From NCBI RefSeq assembly GCF_020520425.1, contig NC_079492.1, positions 102,025,157 to 102,089,156 of the forward strand: a stretch of 64,000 nucleotides of DNA, read 5' to 3'. Positions 11,627 through 21,737 of this stretch are shown here, piece after piece. The translations under genes were made by a program, and so were the position numbers. The stretch's first letter is position 1; each line of letters opens with the position of its first letter. The DNA is from Spinacia oleracea. Its lineage: Eukaryota > Streptophyta > Magnoliopsida > Caryophyllales > Amaranthaceae. The notes under the pieces were generated by a model. It did not search any database. It saw only the letters and a list, made by a program, of their open reading frames with translations, and was not told the origin of the DNA.

Positions 11627-12941
11627 ATGAGAATGGAAAATTTGTTTTTACAGACGGGAACCATAAACTGCAAAGTTGAAGCGTTTGGAAGAATAATACA
11701 CAGGTTTGATAATCGTAGGAGGCAGTGTGTGAGTGAATTGGGATTCGGAGGCATGTATCACTTGTGCGGGAAAAACTTACCCCGTAACTTTGTGTATTGG
11801 CTGATGACACATCTGGACCCCGTAAACCAAGTTTTTAGAGGGACCAATGGAGTAGATGTCCCCATGAACAAAAACCAGGTTAGGTGGATATTTGGTCTTC
11901 CAAATGGGGAGAAGGTAATCCCCACGAATGAAGGTGATGCTGATGAACAAATGAAATCCGTGGCCCAAAATGTACTAGAGTTATATGGGCGGAAATGGCA
12001 GAGTGTAAACCCTAGAAAGCGGTCTGCTGTGATTTCTACATATGCAATTCCGGTGAATCCAAAATTTCTTGAAAGATTGGAGGGTGAGTGAGGGAAAAAT
12101 GACGAGCAGGAGTTTAAGATGTTGTTCTTGATAGCATCACTTGGGATGGTTCTATGTCCGACACAATGTGGAAGATTAAGTTCCGGTACGATATATGCGT
12201 GCACAATTGGAATGCAGGCAAGAAAATATGATTGGTGCAAGCTAGTGTATGATTTCTTCATTGAAAGAGCCAAAGTGTTCTGTAGGGACTTCTACACATA
12301 TGGGCGGACCAAAGGAGTAGGTGGTTGCACCATGTACTTAGTGGTGAGTATCGTATTAATAGCACATTGTTAACTTATGATTTTGAAAGATTCTAAAGTG
12401 TTTGTGTGTTTTCAGATTTTGTATCTCGATCGACTCGATAGAATTCATGTGTAGTGAGGCGTTTTCCCTAGGCTGAAGGCATGGGACATGAAGGAGATTC
12501 TTGAAGCTAAGCGAGCTGATCGGGAATCTGGAAAGAAAGGGGACTACGGTGTTCTCGGGGTAAGTATAACTTACCTATTTCGTTTATTTATTGTTTTTTG
12601 AAGATAAATTTGTTGAATTATAGTAAAGATTTGTATATATAGGTTCACATGGAAGACGTGTTATTGACAGAAGTAATGGATAAAATAAGACTTAGGAAAT
12701 TAAAGAAAATATTGCAATTAAAGTAAGGTGAATTATTCTAAATTATTTAATCCAACGAATTAAAAAATAAAAGAACAAATTCAGTTTTGAATTTTGTACT
12801 TAGAATAGTAATATTAATAAAAATTTGTCTATTTGTATGTTGTAGTGTGTTGTTGTTGCGTACAGGAAAACACAACACCCGAGGGCCACCAAGGACAGTC
12901 ATGGTCCTGTTGAAGAGGTGAATTAGTAAAATAAAAAACAT
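11627..12941 (+). pseudogene. Decayed multi-exon gene resembling plant Ulp1-associated (DUF1985-like) proteins
   Basis: Exon 1 encodes a region with FGGMYHLCGKNLPRNFVYWL and VRWIFGLPNGEKVIP. This pattern resembles the N-terminal part of uncharacterised plant proteins often linked to Ulp1-type proteases in transposons (recognised from memory). A TGA at 12089-12091 interrupts it, and the frame continues with FKMLFLIASLGMVLCPTQ to about 12340. A GT-AG intron then leads to LYLDRLDRIHV, two stops, and GVFPRLKAWDMKEILEAKR (to about 12560). Further short exon-like pieces follow at 12642-12725 and 12866-12930. No Ulp1 catalytic domain is visible. Role unknown; not functional. Confidence 0.6.
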
Positions 12942-13479
12942 AATAACAAGACTAGCATATCATTATTGTTTGTTTTGTTACACCTACAATATCATAATAT
13001 TATAACAGAATTGAGTATGAATTAGTAAAATAATAATTTGAATAATAATAGGCAAATTATTAAAATCCGTTATTTAAAGGTAATGGCAGACCGGTTTCGC
13101 GTGAAGATTGATCGGGTTTATCGGGTCATGTCGCTCGGGTTGTTGGTCATTTCAGGTCAAATCACTTCATTTTGAGGATCCACCATAAAATATGTTACAC
13201 AATTTATCCATAATCCAAACCCGTCACTGACCCAATGACCCTCTTTACCCAATGACCCATTTATGCTCTTTGCATAACCTTAACGTGGAAGCTAACTAAA
13301 CCCCCCCCCCCTTTGTCTATCTGCCTAAGAAAATGTACTATTTGTTGAGTTATTATTGACCACGTGTACCCACCCCCCAAATTCCACTTTATAATAACTC
13401 CTCCTTTCTCACTCCTTTATCACTCCACTTCAATTTCTCTCAAAATTTTCTCACTCCTCTCCAATTTGAAAACAAAAAT
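12942..13479. other. Spacer and probable promoter of the next gene
   Basis: AT-rich, with a run of C near 13302. The part 13390-13479 has TATAATAACTCC followed by repeated TCACTCC pyrimidine-rich words directly before an ATG, as in a plant 5' leader. Nothing else was recognised. Confidence 0.35.
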
Positions 13480-15548
13480 ATGGCCGGTCGGAACTCCGCC
13501 TTGATTTCCTCGACGGTGGGTGTAATTGCCCCGCCCAACCACCACCACCCACAACTAAGTAACCAAAATTTGAGCCTAGGGTTAGGATTCGACCTTAAAT
13601 TCCCGCCGACAATGGTTGTTCCGTCCCCCTTCAACAACCAATTGACTGACCCAACCAACATGCATGTGGCCGATCAAGTGTTTGTAACACTCCCACCACT
13701 GTTTCAAGGCGGTTCGACCGATTTGCCACCGCTTCCGGAGTCCTTGCTGCCACCCTTACCACAATCCTTCCTTTCGGAGTCCCTGCACTCCACTTCTCTG
13801 CCACCCCTTGTTAGGTTATGATACATATGACAATTCATAAATCATGCGGAAAAACCATTTAGCCAGGAATACATATTATTTACACATAATCATATAGCAT
13901 AGTTTAGATGCATACTCTTTGTTGCGTGCCTTCCCTAGCTGCGCCCGAACCGAACAAGAACAAGTCTTTAGGACTCCAAGTGTCGTCCCTCCGTAGATAG
14001 TCCACAGCACGTCCGGATCCGCCTTAAGATTGACCAACTAGAATCGCCCTTAAGGTACTATTATTTTCGGCACTTTTAGGCAAGATGTGTGACTGAATTT
14101 TTCTCTCAAAAACTCACTTTGAATACTTGAAAACTCGTTATAAATTGTGAACCCAGGCCACATATTTATAGGGGTATGGAAAGAGAATTGGAATCCTACT
14201 AGGATACAATTAATTAAATTAGAATCCTAGTGGAACTCTTATTTAATTAATTTATCTTTTATGATTAGGAATTTAATCATTAAACGAATCCTGTACGTTT
14301 TAGGTTTCGTATGTGAACACAAACACACACACACGCACAGCAGCCCACGAGGGGCGCCATGCGCGCGCGCGCACAGCCCGAGCAACGCAGCCCAATTGCC
14401 GCGAAGCCCACGACTGCCGCAGCCTTGGGCGCGCGCTGGGCCTGCCTTGCGGTGGGCCTGGCGCAGCCTTGGGCTGGCGTGTTGTGGCGCACGTTTCCCT
14501 TGCTGGACGCGGGCCTGGCTTCGTGCTGGGCCTTCGTCTAGCAAGCTCGTCCGATGCTAATTCGCACGACGCGCTTCCGATTAATTTTCCGATTCCGGAA
14601 TTCATTTCCGATACGAACAATATTTAACATTTCCGATTCCGGAATTAATTTCCGTTTCGAACAAATATTTAATATTTCCGTTTCCGGAATTATTTTCCGA
14701 TTCCGATAATATTTCCGATTCAGACAATATTTCCGTTTCCGACAATATTTCCGATTCCGGCAATATTTCCATTTCCGATAATATTTTCCGATACGTACCA
14801 TGTTTCCGTTTCCGGCAACATCTACGACTTGGATAATATTTATATTTCCGATACGATCCATATTTCCGTTTCCGGCAATATCATCATTTCCGGAGTATTC
14901 ATTTGCTTGCCTTTGACGATCTCAGCTCCCACTGGAACCAAGATCCGTCGATTCCGAATATCCATAGATGGAGTATTTAATGCCATTAAATACTTGATCC
15001 GTTTACGTACTATTTGTGTGACCCTACGGGTTCAGTCAAGAGTAAGCTGTGGATTAATATCATTAATTCCACTTGAACTGAAGCGGCCTCTAGCTAGGCA
15101 TTCAGCTCACTTGATCTCACTGAATTATTAACTTGTTAATTAATACTGAACCGCATTTATTAGACTTAACATTGAATGCATACTTGGACCAAGGGCATTA
15201 TTTCCTTCACCCCTGCCACCATCTATGCAGTCGGCCCTGCCATCAACTCAGATCTCACCCTTGCCATCGTATATGCTTCCGGCCCCAAGGATGATCAAAC
15301 TTATGAGTGAGGACGTCGAAGATAATGGAGTATTGTACATGTTATTCCCCAATGGTCGTTTTGGTTTGGTTTACGCTGAGTACAGTGCACGCTTGGGCTG
15401 TTCCCCAAACAACATTGAAATAATCAGAGCAAATGGGGTAGTGATTCAAGCTGACCGGACGGCGGGTGAGGTCAACATCCAGGACGGCGAGACATTGCTA
15501 GTTCGAGGTCTTGTTAGTGATTATTTTTTGAAATTACTATTAATTTAA
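13480..15548 (+). pseudogene. Ubiquitin/SUMO-like domain gene split by a solo LTR
   Basis: The ATG at 13480 starts a Pro/Ser-rich N-terminus (MAGRNSALISSTVGVIAP, then PPLPESLLPPLPQS) of about 109 residues. The frame is cut at 13808 by a 1401-bp solo LTR and continues at about 15210 with PSYMLPAPRMIKLMSEDVED and a roughly 65-residue stretch (LFPNGRFGLVYAEYS ... NIQDGETLLVRG) whose spacing resembles a SUMO/ubiquitin-like fold. Taking out the LTR and one 5-bp duplication would leave the frame open. A splice donor could lie near the final GAGGTCTTG. No downstream exon was identified. Whether this was a host gene or part of a transposon is unclear. Confidence 0.5.
13809..15209 (-). mobile_element. 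Solo copia LTR (1401 bp)
   Basis: This is a full-length reverse copy of the LTR at 10098-11492: it starts TGTTAGGTTATG and ends TATTTCCTTCA on the plus strand. It is flanked by an exact 5-bp duplication CCCCT (13804-13808 and 15210-15214). No internal region remains, so it arose by LTR-LTR recombination. It carries the reversed CGGAAAT array and its own TATA box on the minus strand near 14170. It lies inside a coding frame. Confidence 0.95.
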
Positions 15549-16439
15549 TTAATTGTTGACATTTTAGCATTATATCCGTTTAGTTGAATTGATTTAATTA
15601 ATTACTTAAGTTCACTATCATTTTTACAATATTTTGTGAATTACGTTTTTGAATTTTATTAATCGGTTTTTAGATTTTATGTCCACGATAGTCAGAAAAT
15701 GCTAGATCTTATTGATTACCTTCAAATGTGACTTTGTTGTGATGATTATAAATGCAGGTTTGTTGAATTTGAAATATATGTTTTATTTTGTTTATTGGAT
15801 TTAATGATGGATTTAGTAATATTGATTATTGGTAATATTGGACTTACTAATATTGGATTTAATAATGGATTGGTTATTGGTAATTATTGGTTTGTTTACC
15901 AATATTGGTTATTGGTAATTAATTAGTAATATTTGTTATTGGATTTAATAATTGATTTAAAAATTCAAAATTGGTTATTGGTAATAGTGGATTTAATAAA
16001 AGGACGTGTGGTTCATTGGAAAAACTTAAATGGTAAAATGATGTTTGCATCATGGGAAATTTTGAGTTTATCAAATCAAAAGTGGTTGCTTGAAGTAAAT
16101 GATGGGAAATTGTATTTAAGTAAGTCATGGTTGGTTGTTGACATTTTTGACTTATTATGAACACGTGATCGAAACTGATGTTAATTTAAAAATATATTGG
16201 GGTAGATTTTAGTGATGATTTCAAACAAATTCATGTATGGTATTAATTATTTGAATAAAATTATTTATAGATCGGGTATTTAAAAACTTGACTAATATTT
16301 CTTGTGTACATGCAAATTGATTATTTAATTTGCTAATATATATAGTGGGGAAAGGGCTTCAATTAAAAAACCGTAAATTTCAATCATGATCCCGATTTGG
16401 ATAAAACTAATTTAGTTTTATAAATTTTGTCCGGAGAAA
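15549..16439. other. AT-rich spacer with a TTATTGGTAAT repeat cluster
   Basis: No convincing gene. Between about 15800 and 15990 the words GGATTTAATAATGGATT and GGTTATTGGTAAT recur in tandem, a degenerate minisatellite. Near 16400-16480 a unit around TTTTATAAATTTTGTCCGG(A/G)GAAAAT occurs twice. The small ORF at 15933-16160 is low-complexity. Confidence 0.5.
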
Positions 16440-16485
16440 ATGTGGGTACAACTAAATAAGTTTTATAAATTTGGTCCGGGGAAAA

Positions 16486-17443
16486 TTAGATTGGGGAAAA
16501 TGTTGCAGTTAAAAATGAATTACTATCATAAATGTCCGATTTTTTACGACTATTTGATTTGTAATACTTTGTACCAATGTGATATTGGCGAAAATGGCCA
16601 ATTATTAGATTGTAATAACAGAAAACTTGTAATCTCAGTTGCAGGGTTTGAACGTGAACACACACTACTGTTGTTTTTTCATCCGGTCGATGGTGGACCG
16701 GCCAATGGGTTGGTCGGTGAAATAAGCCTTTGATGCTCCCCTTTGGAAAGTTATATATGATTGGGCTACTCCCCAACTCCATATTATTTGCTCTCTTCCT
16801 CGCCTCCCTCCTCTCTCTCATATCAGGGGCACCATAACACTCACACCTCCATGTGGCACCAGTCAGTTGTTTGCTTTTATTCATTGTACCTTGTGGCCTA
16901 CAAACACCAAATCCCTGCTGTTTACCATATCTCTTATAGTATTCCTCAACATCCTCCCAAGTCCCAAAAATGAGCCCTACAGTGGGGGGGGGGACAAGTT
17001 CCTCATTTGTGGTTGTACAAGGGATACTACCACTCTTCACATGCTCAGGAGTGAAATATATTCCGTCTTCCTCTGTAATAGTCCTATTATTCCTCCTTAG
17101 AGGAGTCACATTGGAGGATTGTATTGACGAACCACCAATTAACGTGGTGGAACAACTCTGAGGGCTAAGACAAAATAAATTAACGTCTAGGTTCCTATTA
17201 TGTGTATTACGGATTGGGGTGACAAAGGATGAATTTTGGTCTACGTTGCCATTATGTGTACTAAGGTTTGGGGTGACAAAGGACAGATCTGAACTACCAA
17301 CACAAGATCCAAGTGGAGATTGGAGACCATAACTTTCAATAACACCATTTCCACACCGCGATCCATGAAAAAAAACCAATATGCTCCTCTGAGGTTACAA
17401 CAACATCACCAAATCCAACAGGCTTTTGTTGAAGATCTTGTAC
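16486..17443 (-). pseudogene. FAR1/FHY3-type DNA-binding domain fragment
   Basis: The minus-strand frame contains GLIFGTWEDVEEYYKRYG, GFGVCRPQG and ATWRCECYGAPDMRERREA. This is the N-terminal FAR1 DNA-binding domain found in light-signalling factors and in the MULE transposases they derive from. After about 16780 the similarity stops and the frame runs into unrelated sequence, so the transposase core is absent. Upstream the frame carries on as DLQQKPVGFGDVV in another register; an eight-base T run near 17370 probably hosts a one-base indel. The Tat element inserted at 17448 cuts the upstream part. Likely a dead MULE or a gene scrap. Confidence 0.65.
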
Positions 17444-17448
17444 ATAAT
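17444..17448 (+). repeat. 5-bp target duplication of the Tat element, left copy
   Basis: ATAAT directly precedes the 5' LTR and is repeated at 25352-25356 after the 3' LTR. Confidence 0.9.
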
Positions 17449-18498
17449 TGATGTGGCCTAAACTAAAAAGCACCACATGGCTGTACTATGATGGCCCAGA
17501 AAGGAGGCCCAAAGACCCACCAGCAGGCATACCTCGAAATATCCCATAGCTCATACCCACATTCAAGATCCAAGACCCATCACTAGGTCATGAGTCCTAT
17601 TTACCCAGGAGGATCCTGATCCATTATACCTAATAAGCCCAACGCTCAAGAGGCCCACCAGGTCTAATCAAGTCTCCTACTATCGGACATGTGTCTTGAT
17701 CTTACAAAGCATTCAATCATGTAGCCAGGAATAAGGGACCAACTAGTATGTAACCCGGGCGTTGCCCCGGGTTTTGACTTTTATTCGGGTTTTTTTAAAA
17801 AACATGTGCACGTAGAGAAGGTGCCATCATCAAATTACGGTGGTAACATAAGATTAGTGGCCGATCAACAACCTCCCCGATTAAACCCCACGTCCAAAAA
17901 TATAAACAAAGTCGGATCCTTTTCTTCAAAGTAATGATTGTACATTTATGAATTAAGTAATCATTCCTTTTTTGCATTCACTTTTATTCAATGTATTGTT
18001 TATTGTAAAAAGAATATATAGGTTTATATGGAAACATATTACATAAGTTGTAGTTGGTTAAGATGGTAAGAAGTGTAACTTTTAACAAAGAGGTTTGGTG
18101 TTCGATCCTTGTTAGATGTTTTTTGGTTGTAATAACGTGTCATGATGCTAATTAGTGGTGATGTGGCGTAATAAGGAGAGGTCTACGTGACACGTATACG
18201 TTCTTCAAAGCGCCTTTTAATATATTAGTATAGATTCCCAAGAAACCCTAGCACTATAAATAGTGCAGATCCCTAGGTAGAGGGGCAATCAATTCATTCC
18301 CACCTACCTTAAAACTATCTTTGCTCTGCCTTCTCTCTTAAATTACTTCTCTCTCTAGCCTATACTTACTTAGGCATCGGAGGGAATATTCCTACGGGAA
18401 TATTCTTGTTTTGCAGGTTGCCAGGGGTTGGTGCCAGCTAATACTTGATACCTCTAAGGAACGCGTGACACGTCATCACCGTAAAAGATCCCACAACA
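17449..18498 (+). repeat. 5' LTR of Tat element (558 bp plus Helitron insert)
   Basis: It matches the 3' LTR from TGATGTGGCC to CCCACAACA. The match is interrupted only at 17743-18234 by a Helitron. A TATA box (ACTATAAATAG) lies at about 18253, just downstream of the insertion, so the upstream U3 has been moved about 500 bp from the core promoter. Confidence 0.93.
17743..18234 (-). mobile_element. Non-autonomous Helitron (492 bp)
   Basis: Read on the minus strand it begins TCTATACTAATATATT and ends CTAG. Ten bases before the end finish a perfect 7-bp hairpin (ACCCGGG, loop GCAACG, CCCGGGT). It sits between A and T with no target duplication, as Helitrons do. The 3' LTR of the same element at about 25085 reads GACCAATTCCC, the undisturbed site. 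It encodes no RepHel protein. Confidence 0.95.
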
Positions 18499-18500
18499 TT

Positions 18501-18518
18501 TGGCGCCGTCTGTGGGGA
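18501..18518 (+). other. tRNA primer-binding site of Tat element
   Basis: TGGCGCCGTCTGTGGGGA begins two bases after the 5' LTR. This sequence is typical of Tat/Ogre-type gypsy elements and marks the minus-strand priming site. The exact tRNA (possibly tRNA-Asp) was not verified. Confidence 0.8.
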
Positions 18519-18529
18519 GGTATAGTATC

Positions 18530-20330
18530 ATGGCCGAACCATAGTCTGAAAGAGAGCATGTTGAAGGAGCAGAGAGACGGCCTCGCGAAAGGAGTCAACG
18601 TCATATAGAAGAAGCTAATCGAGTCGCAAATGCCGAAAACACACCATGTCGGGTGCAGGAAGCTGAGGTGGTCGTAGAGGAAGAACTAGTCCTGAAAACA
18701 TCTCCATCGGGCAGCCACCTAAGCCCCAGTGTCCGAGATGCCGTGCTGGATGAGAATTTGGACTTGCCAGTCTCAATGGGATCGTTGCGCGAGATTTTAG
18801 CAGGATTCCAACAGCAAATGAATCAAACCTTTCAACAGAAGATGAGTACCACATTGCAGGATGAAATACGAAAGAACATGTTAATCTACAACACTGAAAG
18901 GACGGCCCCGCAGAGGCCCCTCACTCTAGGCGTCAATCGGATAAACAGAATGCCACTTAGATCCAATGTGTGGAGAGCCGGAGAAAGCTCCCGTCCACAA
19001 GCCAGCCGTGGAGTCAGTCCCGTGGCAGAACGATCGGAGATTGACCGCGGCCATCAAGCTTTTCTGCCTTGGAGGGACCAAGCCACACGACCATCATCTA
19101 GGGGAAACCTACCGGCCATCTTGCGGCCCTCCTCGAGACGTCAAGAATACTATGAAGCTAAATCTGAACTATCAGACACTGGGTCCACCCCAGTGATGGA
19201 AGATCCTCCATTTTACCCCTCTGCTCGAGGGCAGACCCAGATGACGCCTAACAGAGTAAGCCTGCGTCCTCGCATGGTCTCCAGCCGCCGTGAACCAACC
19301 TATCACATCCAAAAAGGGTTTAACAATCTGACGCTAAGGCACATGAGTACTCCTTTCTCTGAGGACATAATGAACGCCCCGAAAGAACCCTAGGTTAAAA
19401 CTCCCACCATTGAAGCTTATGACGGTACCACTGACCCAGATATGCACCTAGTTGCATACCGTCACCACATGTATGTTCAAGGAACCAATGAAGCCACTTG
19501 GTGCAAATACTTCCCTGCCACACTTAAAGGAGTAGCGTCCAAATGGTTTAGGCGAATGTCCTTAGGATTAATTGCCTCTTTCAACGAGCTGCAAACCCTG
19601 TTCTCCACCAGGTTCATGACACACAAGGAAGAAAGGAAAACAAGTATGCATTTGGGACGCATTCAACAAGGGAAAGATGAATCACTAAGAAGCTATGTGA
19701 AACGTTTCAATCTAGAGGCCGGGCAGATCCCAGACCTACCCGACGGCGTCTCTTTCGATAATTTTATCAGGGGATTGAAGAAAGGATCCTTCAAGTTTGA
19801 CTTAGTCAAGAAGAGTGTACGGACTATGGCCGAAGTTTTGGATGAGGCTGAAGCATTCATCCATGCAACAGAAATATGCAGCGCGTCAAAAGATGGAAAG
19901 ACTGGTGAAGCAACAGATTCCTCAGGAAAGAAAGACAAAATAGACCGAAAGGCCCCACGCGTAAATGGTACTTAGGCTCTTTCGAAAGAGCATGATACCA
20001 ATTCTCCTGGACACAAGAGAGAACGCCCACAAGAAAGAGAATATTTAGAGTACAACACAAATCTCCTCACGATACTGAAAGACGTCGGGACCAGGTTTGA
20101 CCTTGAACGACCTTTTCCCATGAAGTCTTTGTTGAGAGTCGAGACCCTAAGCTGTATTGCCAGTTCCACGAGGATATAGAGCATGACACCAAGAACTGTA
20201 GAAGCTTGAAGAGATCCCTAGACGGCCTAGCCTCCAAAGGACACCTCAAAAACTACTACAGAGGAGTGCTCACGGCTCGGGAAAGAACCAGTACAAAAAG
20301 AACAAGTCACCCGTCTCACCTACAGAGGGA
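18530..20330 (+). pseudogene. Tat gag polyprotein region, broken
   Basis: The frame starts at ATG 18530 but has TAG at codon 5 (18542). It is then open through a disordered N-terminus to a second in-frame TAG at 19391, directly before the conserved gag core (TPTIEAYDGTTDPDMHL, then TWCKYFPATLKGVASKWF and ESLRSYVKRFNLEAGQI). It stops at 19975. A CCHC-like knuckle (YCQFHEDIEHDTKNC) follows in another frame near 20150-20200, so there is at least one frameshift. The product would form the particle. Two TAG stops at likely Gln or Lys sites fit decay by deamination. Confidence 0.85.
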
Positions 20331-20392
20331 AACCACAGCGAAGGGGGAATTGTAGCCGTCATATCTGGGGGCCAGCCGCTGGAGGACCCACC

Positions 20393-21033
20393 ATGAGGGG
20401 ACAGAAAGACTATGCCCGCCGCCTAGGGCAAGTGATGCTGTCAGGAAAGTCACCTGTAGACCCATTCCCTCGGATAGAGATATGTGAGTCGGATGGTGGA
20501 CGAGTAGCCACCCCGCATGATGATCCTCTGGTGGTCGAGATCAAAATCTCCAATATGATAGTGAAGTGTATCCTGATAGACACTGGGAGCTCGTCCGACA
20601 TAATGAGCATGGAGTGCCTCAGCCGCCTAGCCCACGACCCCAAAACCATAGAGAGGATACATTATACATCCTGTAGGCGTCATCAACTTGCCGGTCCGGA
20701 TCGGGGATCGAAAAGATGGACGAAAAATGGGAGTAAACTTCTTAATCGTCAAGGACTTGACAGCATACAATGTCATCTTGGGACGTCCCACCCTGAACAA
20801 GATTAAAGCGGTAGTCGTCACCCATCTCATGCTCCTGAAGTTTGTATGTGATGATGGGGCGATAGGGACTATACATGGAGACCAATAGTAGGCAAGAGAC
20901 TGCTACCTCACAACCCTCAACACGTCAGCATGGAAGAATGATTTGGCCGAAGCAAGAGGCAAGAGAAAGCATGAGGAGGAACTACCTACCGCCAATGAGA
21001 GTATACCAGTCAAGACAGAAAAAACTGGCTAGA
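20393..21033 (+). pseudogene. Tat aspartic protease region
   Basis: The first frame, from 20393, has SYAR-like DYARRLGQVML then VKCILIDTGSSSDIMSME, with the DTG active site of retropepsins. It leaves frame near 20665. The second frame resumes with LPVRIGDRKDGRKMGVNF and YNVILGRPTLNKIKAV, typical of the C-terminal half of this protease, and ends with TAG at 20887. A short basic tail (ARGKRKHEEELPTANESI) continues in the same frame to about 21033. No reverse transcriptase follows. Confidence 0.8.
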
Positions 21034-21737
21034 AATAGAATGTCATTAAATTAAGATAAGTTATGTAACTCGAGCCTACTAAACGGCCTAACAATTGTGC
21101 AAAAGCCCACAAAACGGCATGTAAATGCTTGCCTACAAAGCAGCCAATTTGGTTTTGCTACTTAGTAAAATTATAATATCTATGATAATGTTTCCCTATC
21201 TGATGAACTCATGGCTCAATAGTCACACACAAAAAAAACTAAATGAAATACCACCACATTAACGAGCCCTAAGGGGCGGCGTCATGAGTGGCTAATTGAA
21301 TGAGGGCCTGAAAAGTGGCCTGAATTGAAAAAGACGTAAAAAAACACAAAGCAAGACTCAACAAGAGCAGTTGTGACGCCTTCTCCATTGCAGGCGTCAC
21401 AAAAAGACTAGTCGGTTGACGGCCTCAGAAGTGGCCTAGATTAGCGATCCAAATTAGCCTGATCACCTAAAACACTGGGGTAACCTTCCACCAATGGACC
21501 AAAAAGAGAGTTCCTAAGAAATCAGTAATAAACTGAAATGGAATAAAAAAACAAGTGCATAGGAGGCACAAATATTCATACATGCGCACACGGCGCAATA
21601 AACCCAAATAAATAATGCCAAAAGGCATCAATGTTATTACAAGCGCCCGCGGCGCCATCTAAACCAACTAACAAAGACCATCTATGAATGAGGGGCTATG
21701 GAGCTCCCATCTTGAACATCCTAGCCTTCAGGGGAAT
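21034..21737. other. Spacer where reverse transcriptase and integrase would be expected
   Basis: This sequence has repeated ...GGCCT... and ...GGCGTCA... words but no reverse transcriptase, RNase H or integrase motif in any frame. It marks the deletion or replacement that made the element non-autonomous. Confidence 0.6.

Noticed and set aside
16440..16733. Plus-strand ORF starting MWVQLNKFYKFG
   Set aside because: It overlaps the unrelated tail of the minus-strand FAR1 frame and shows no domain.
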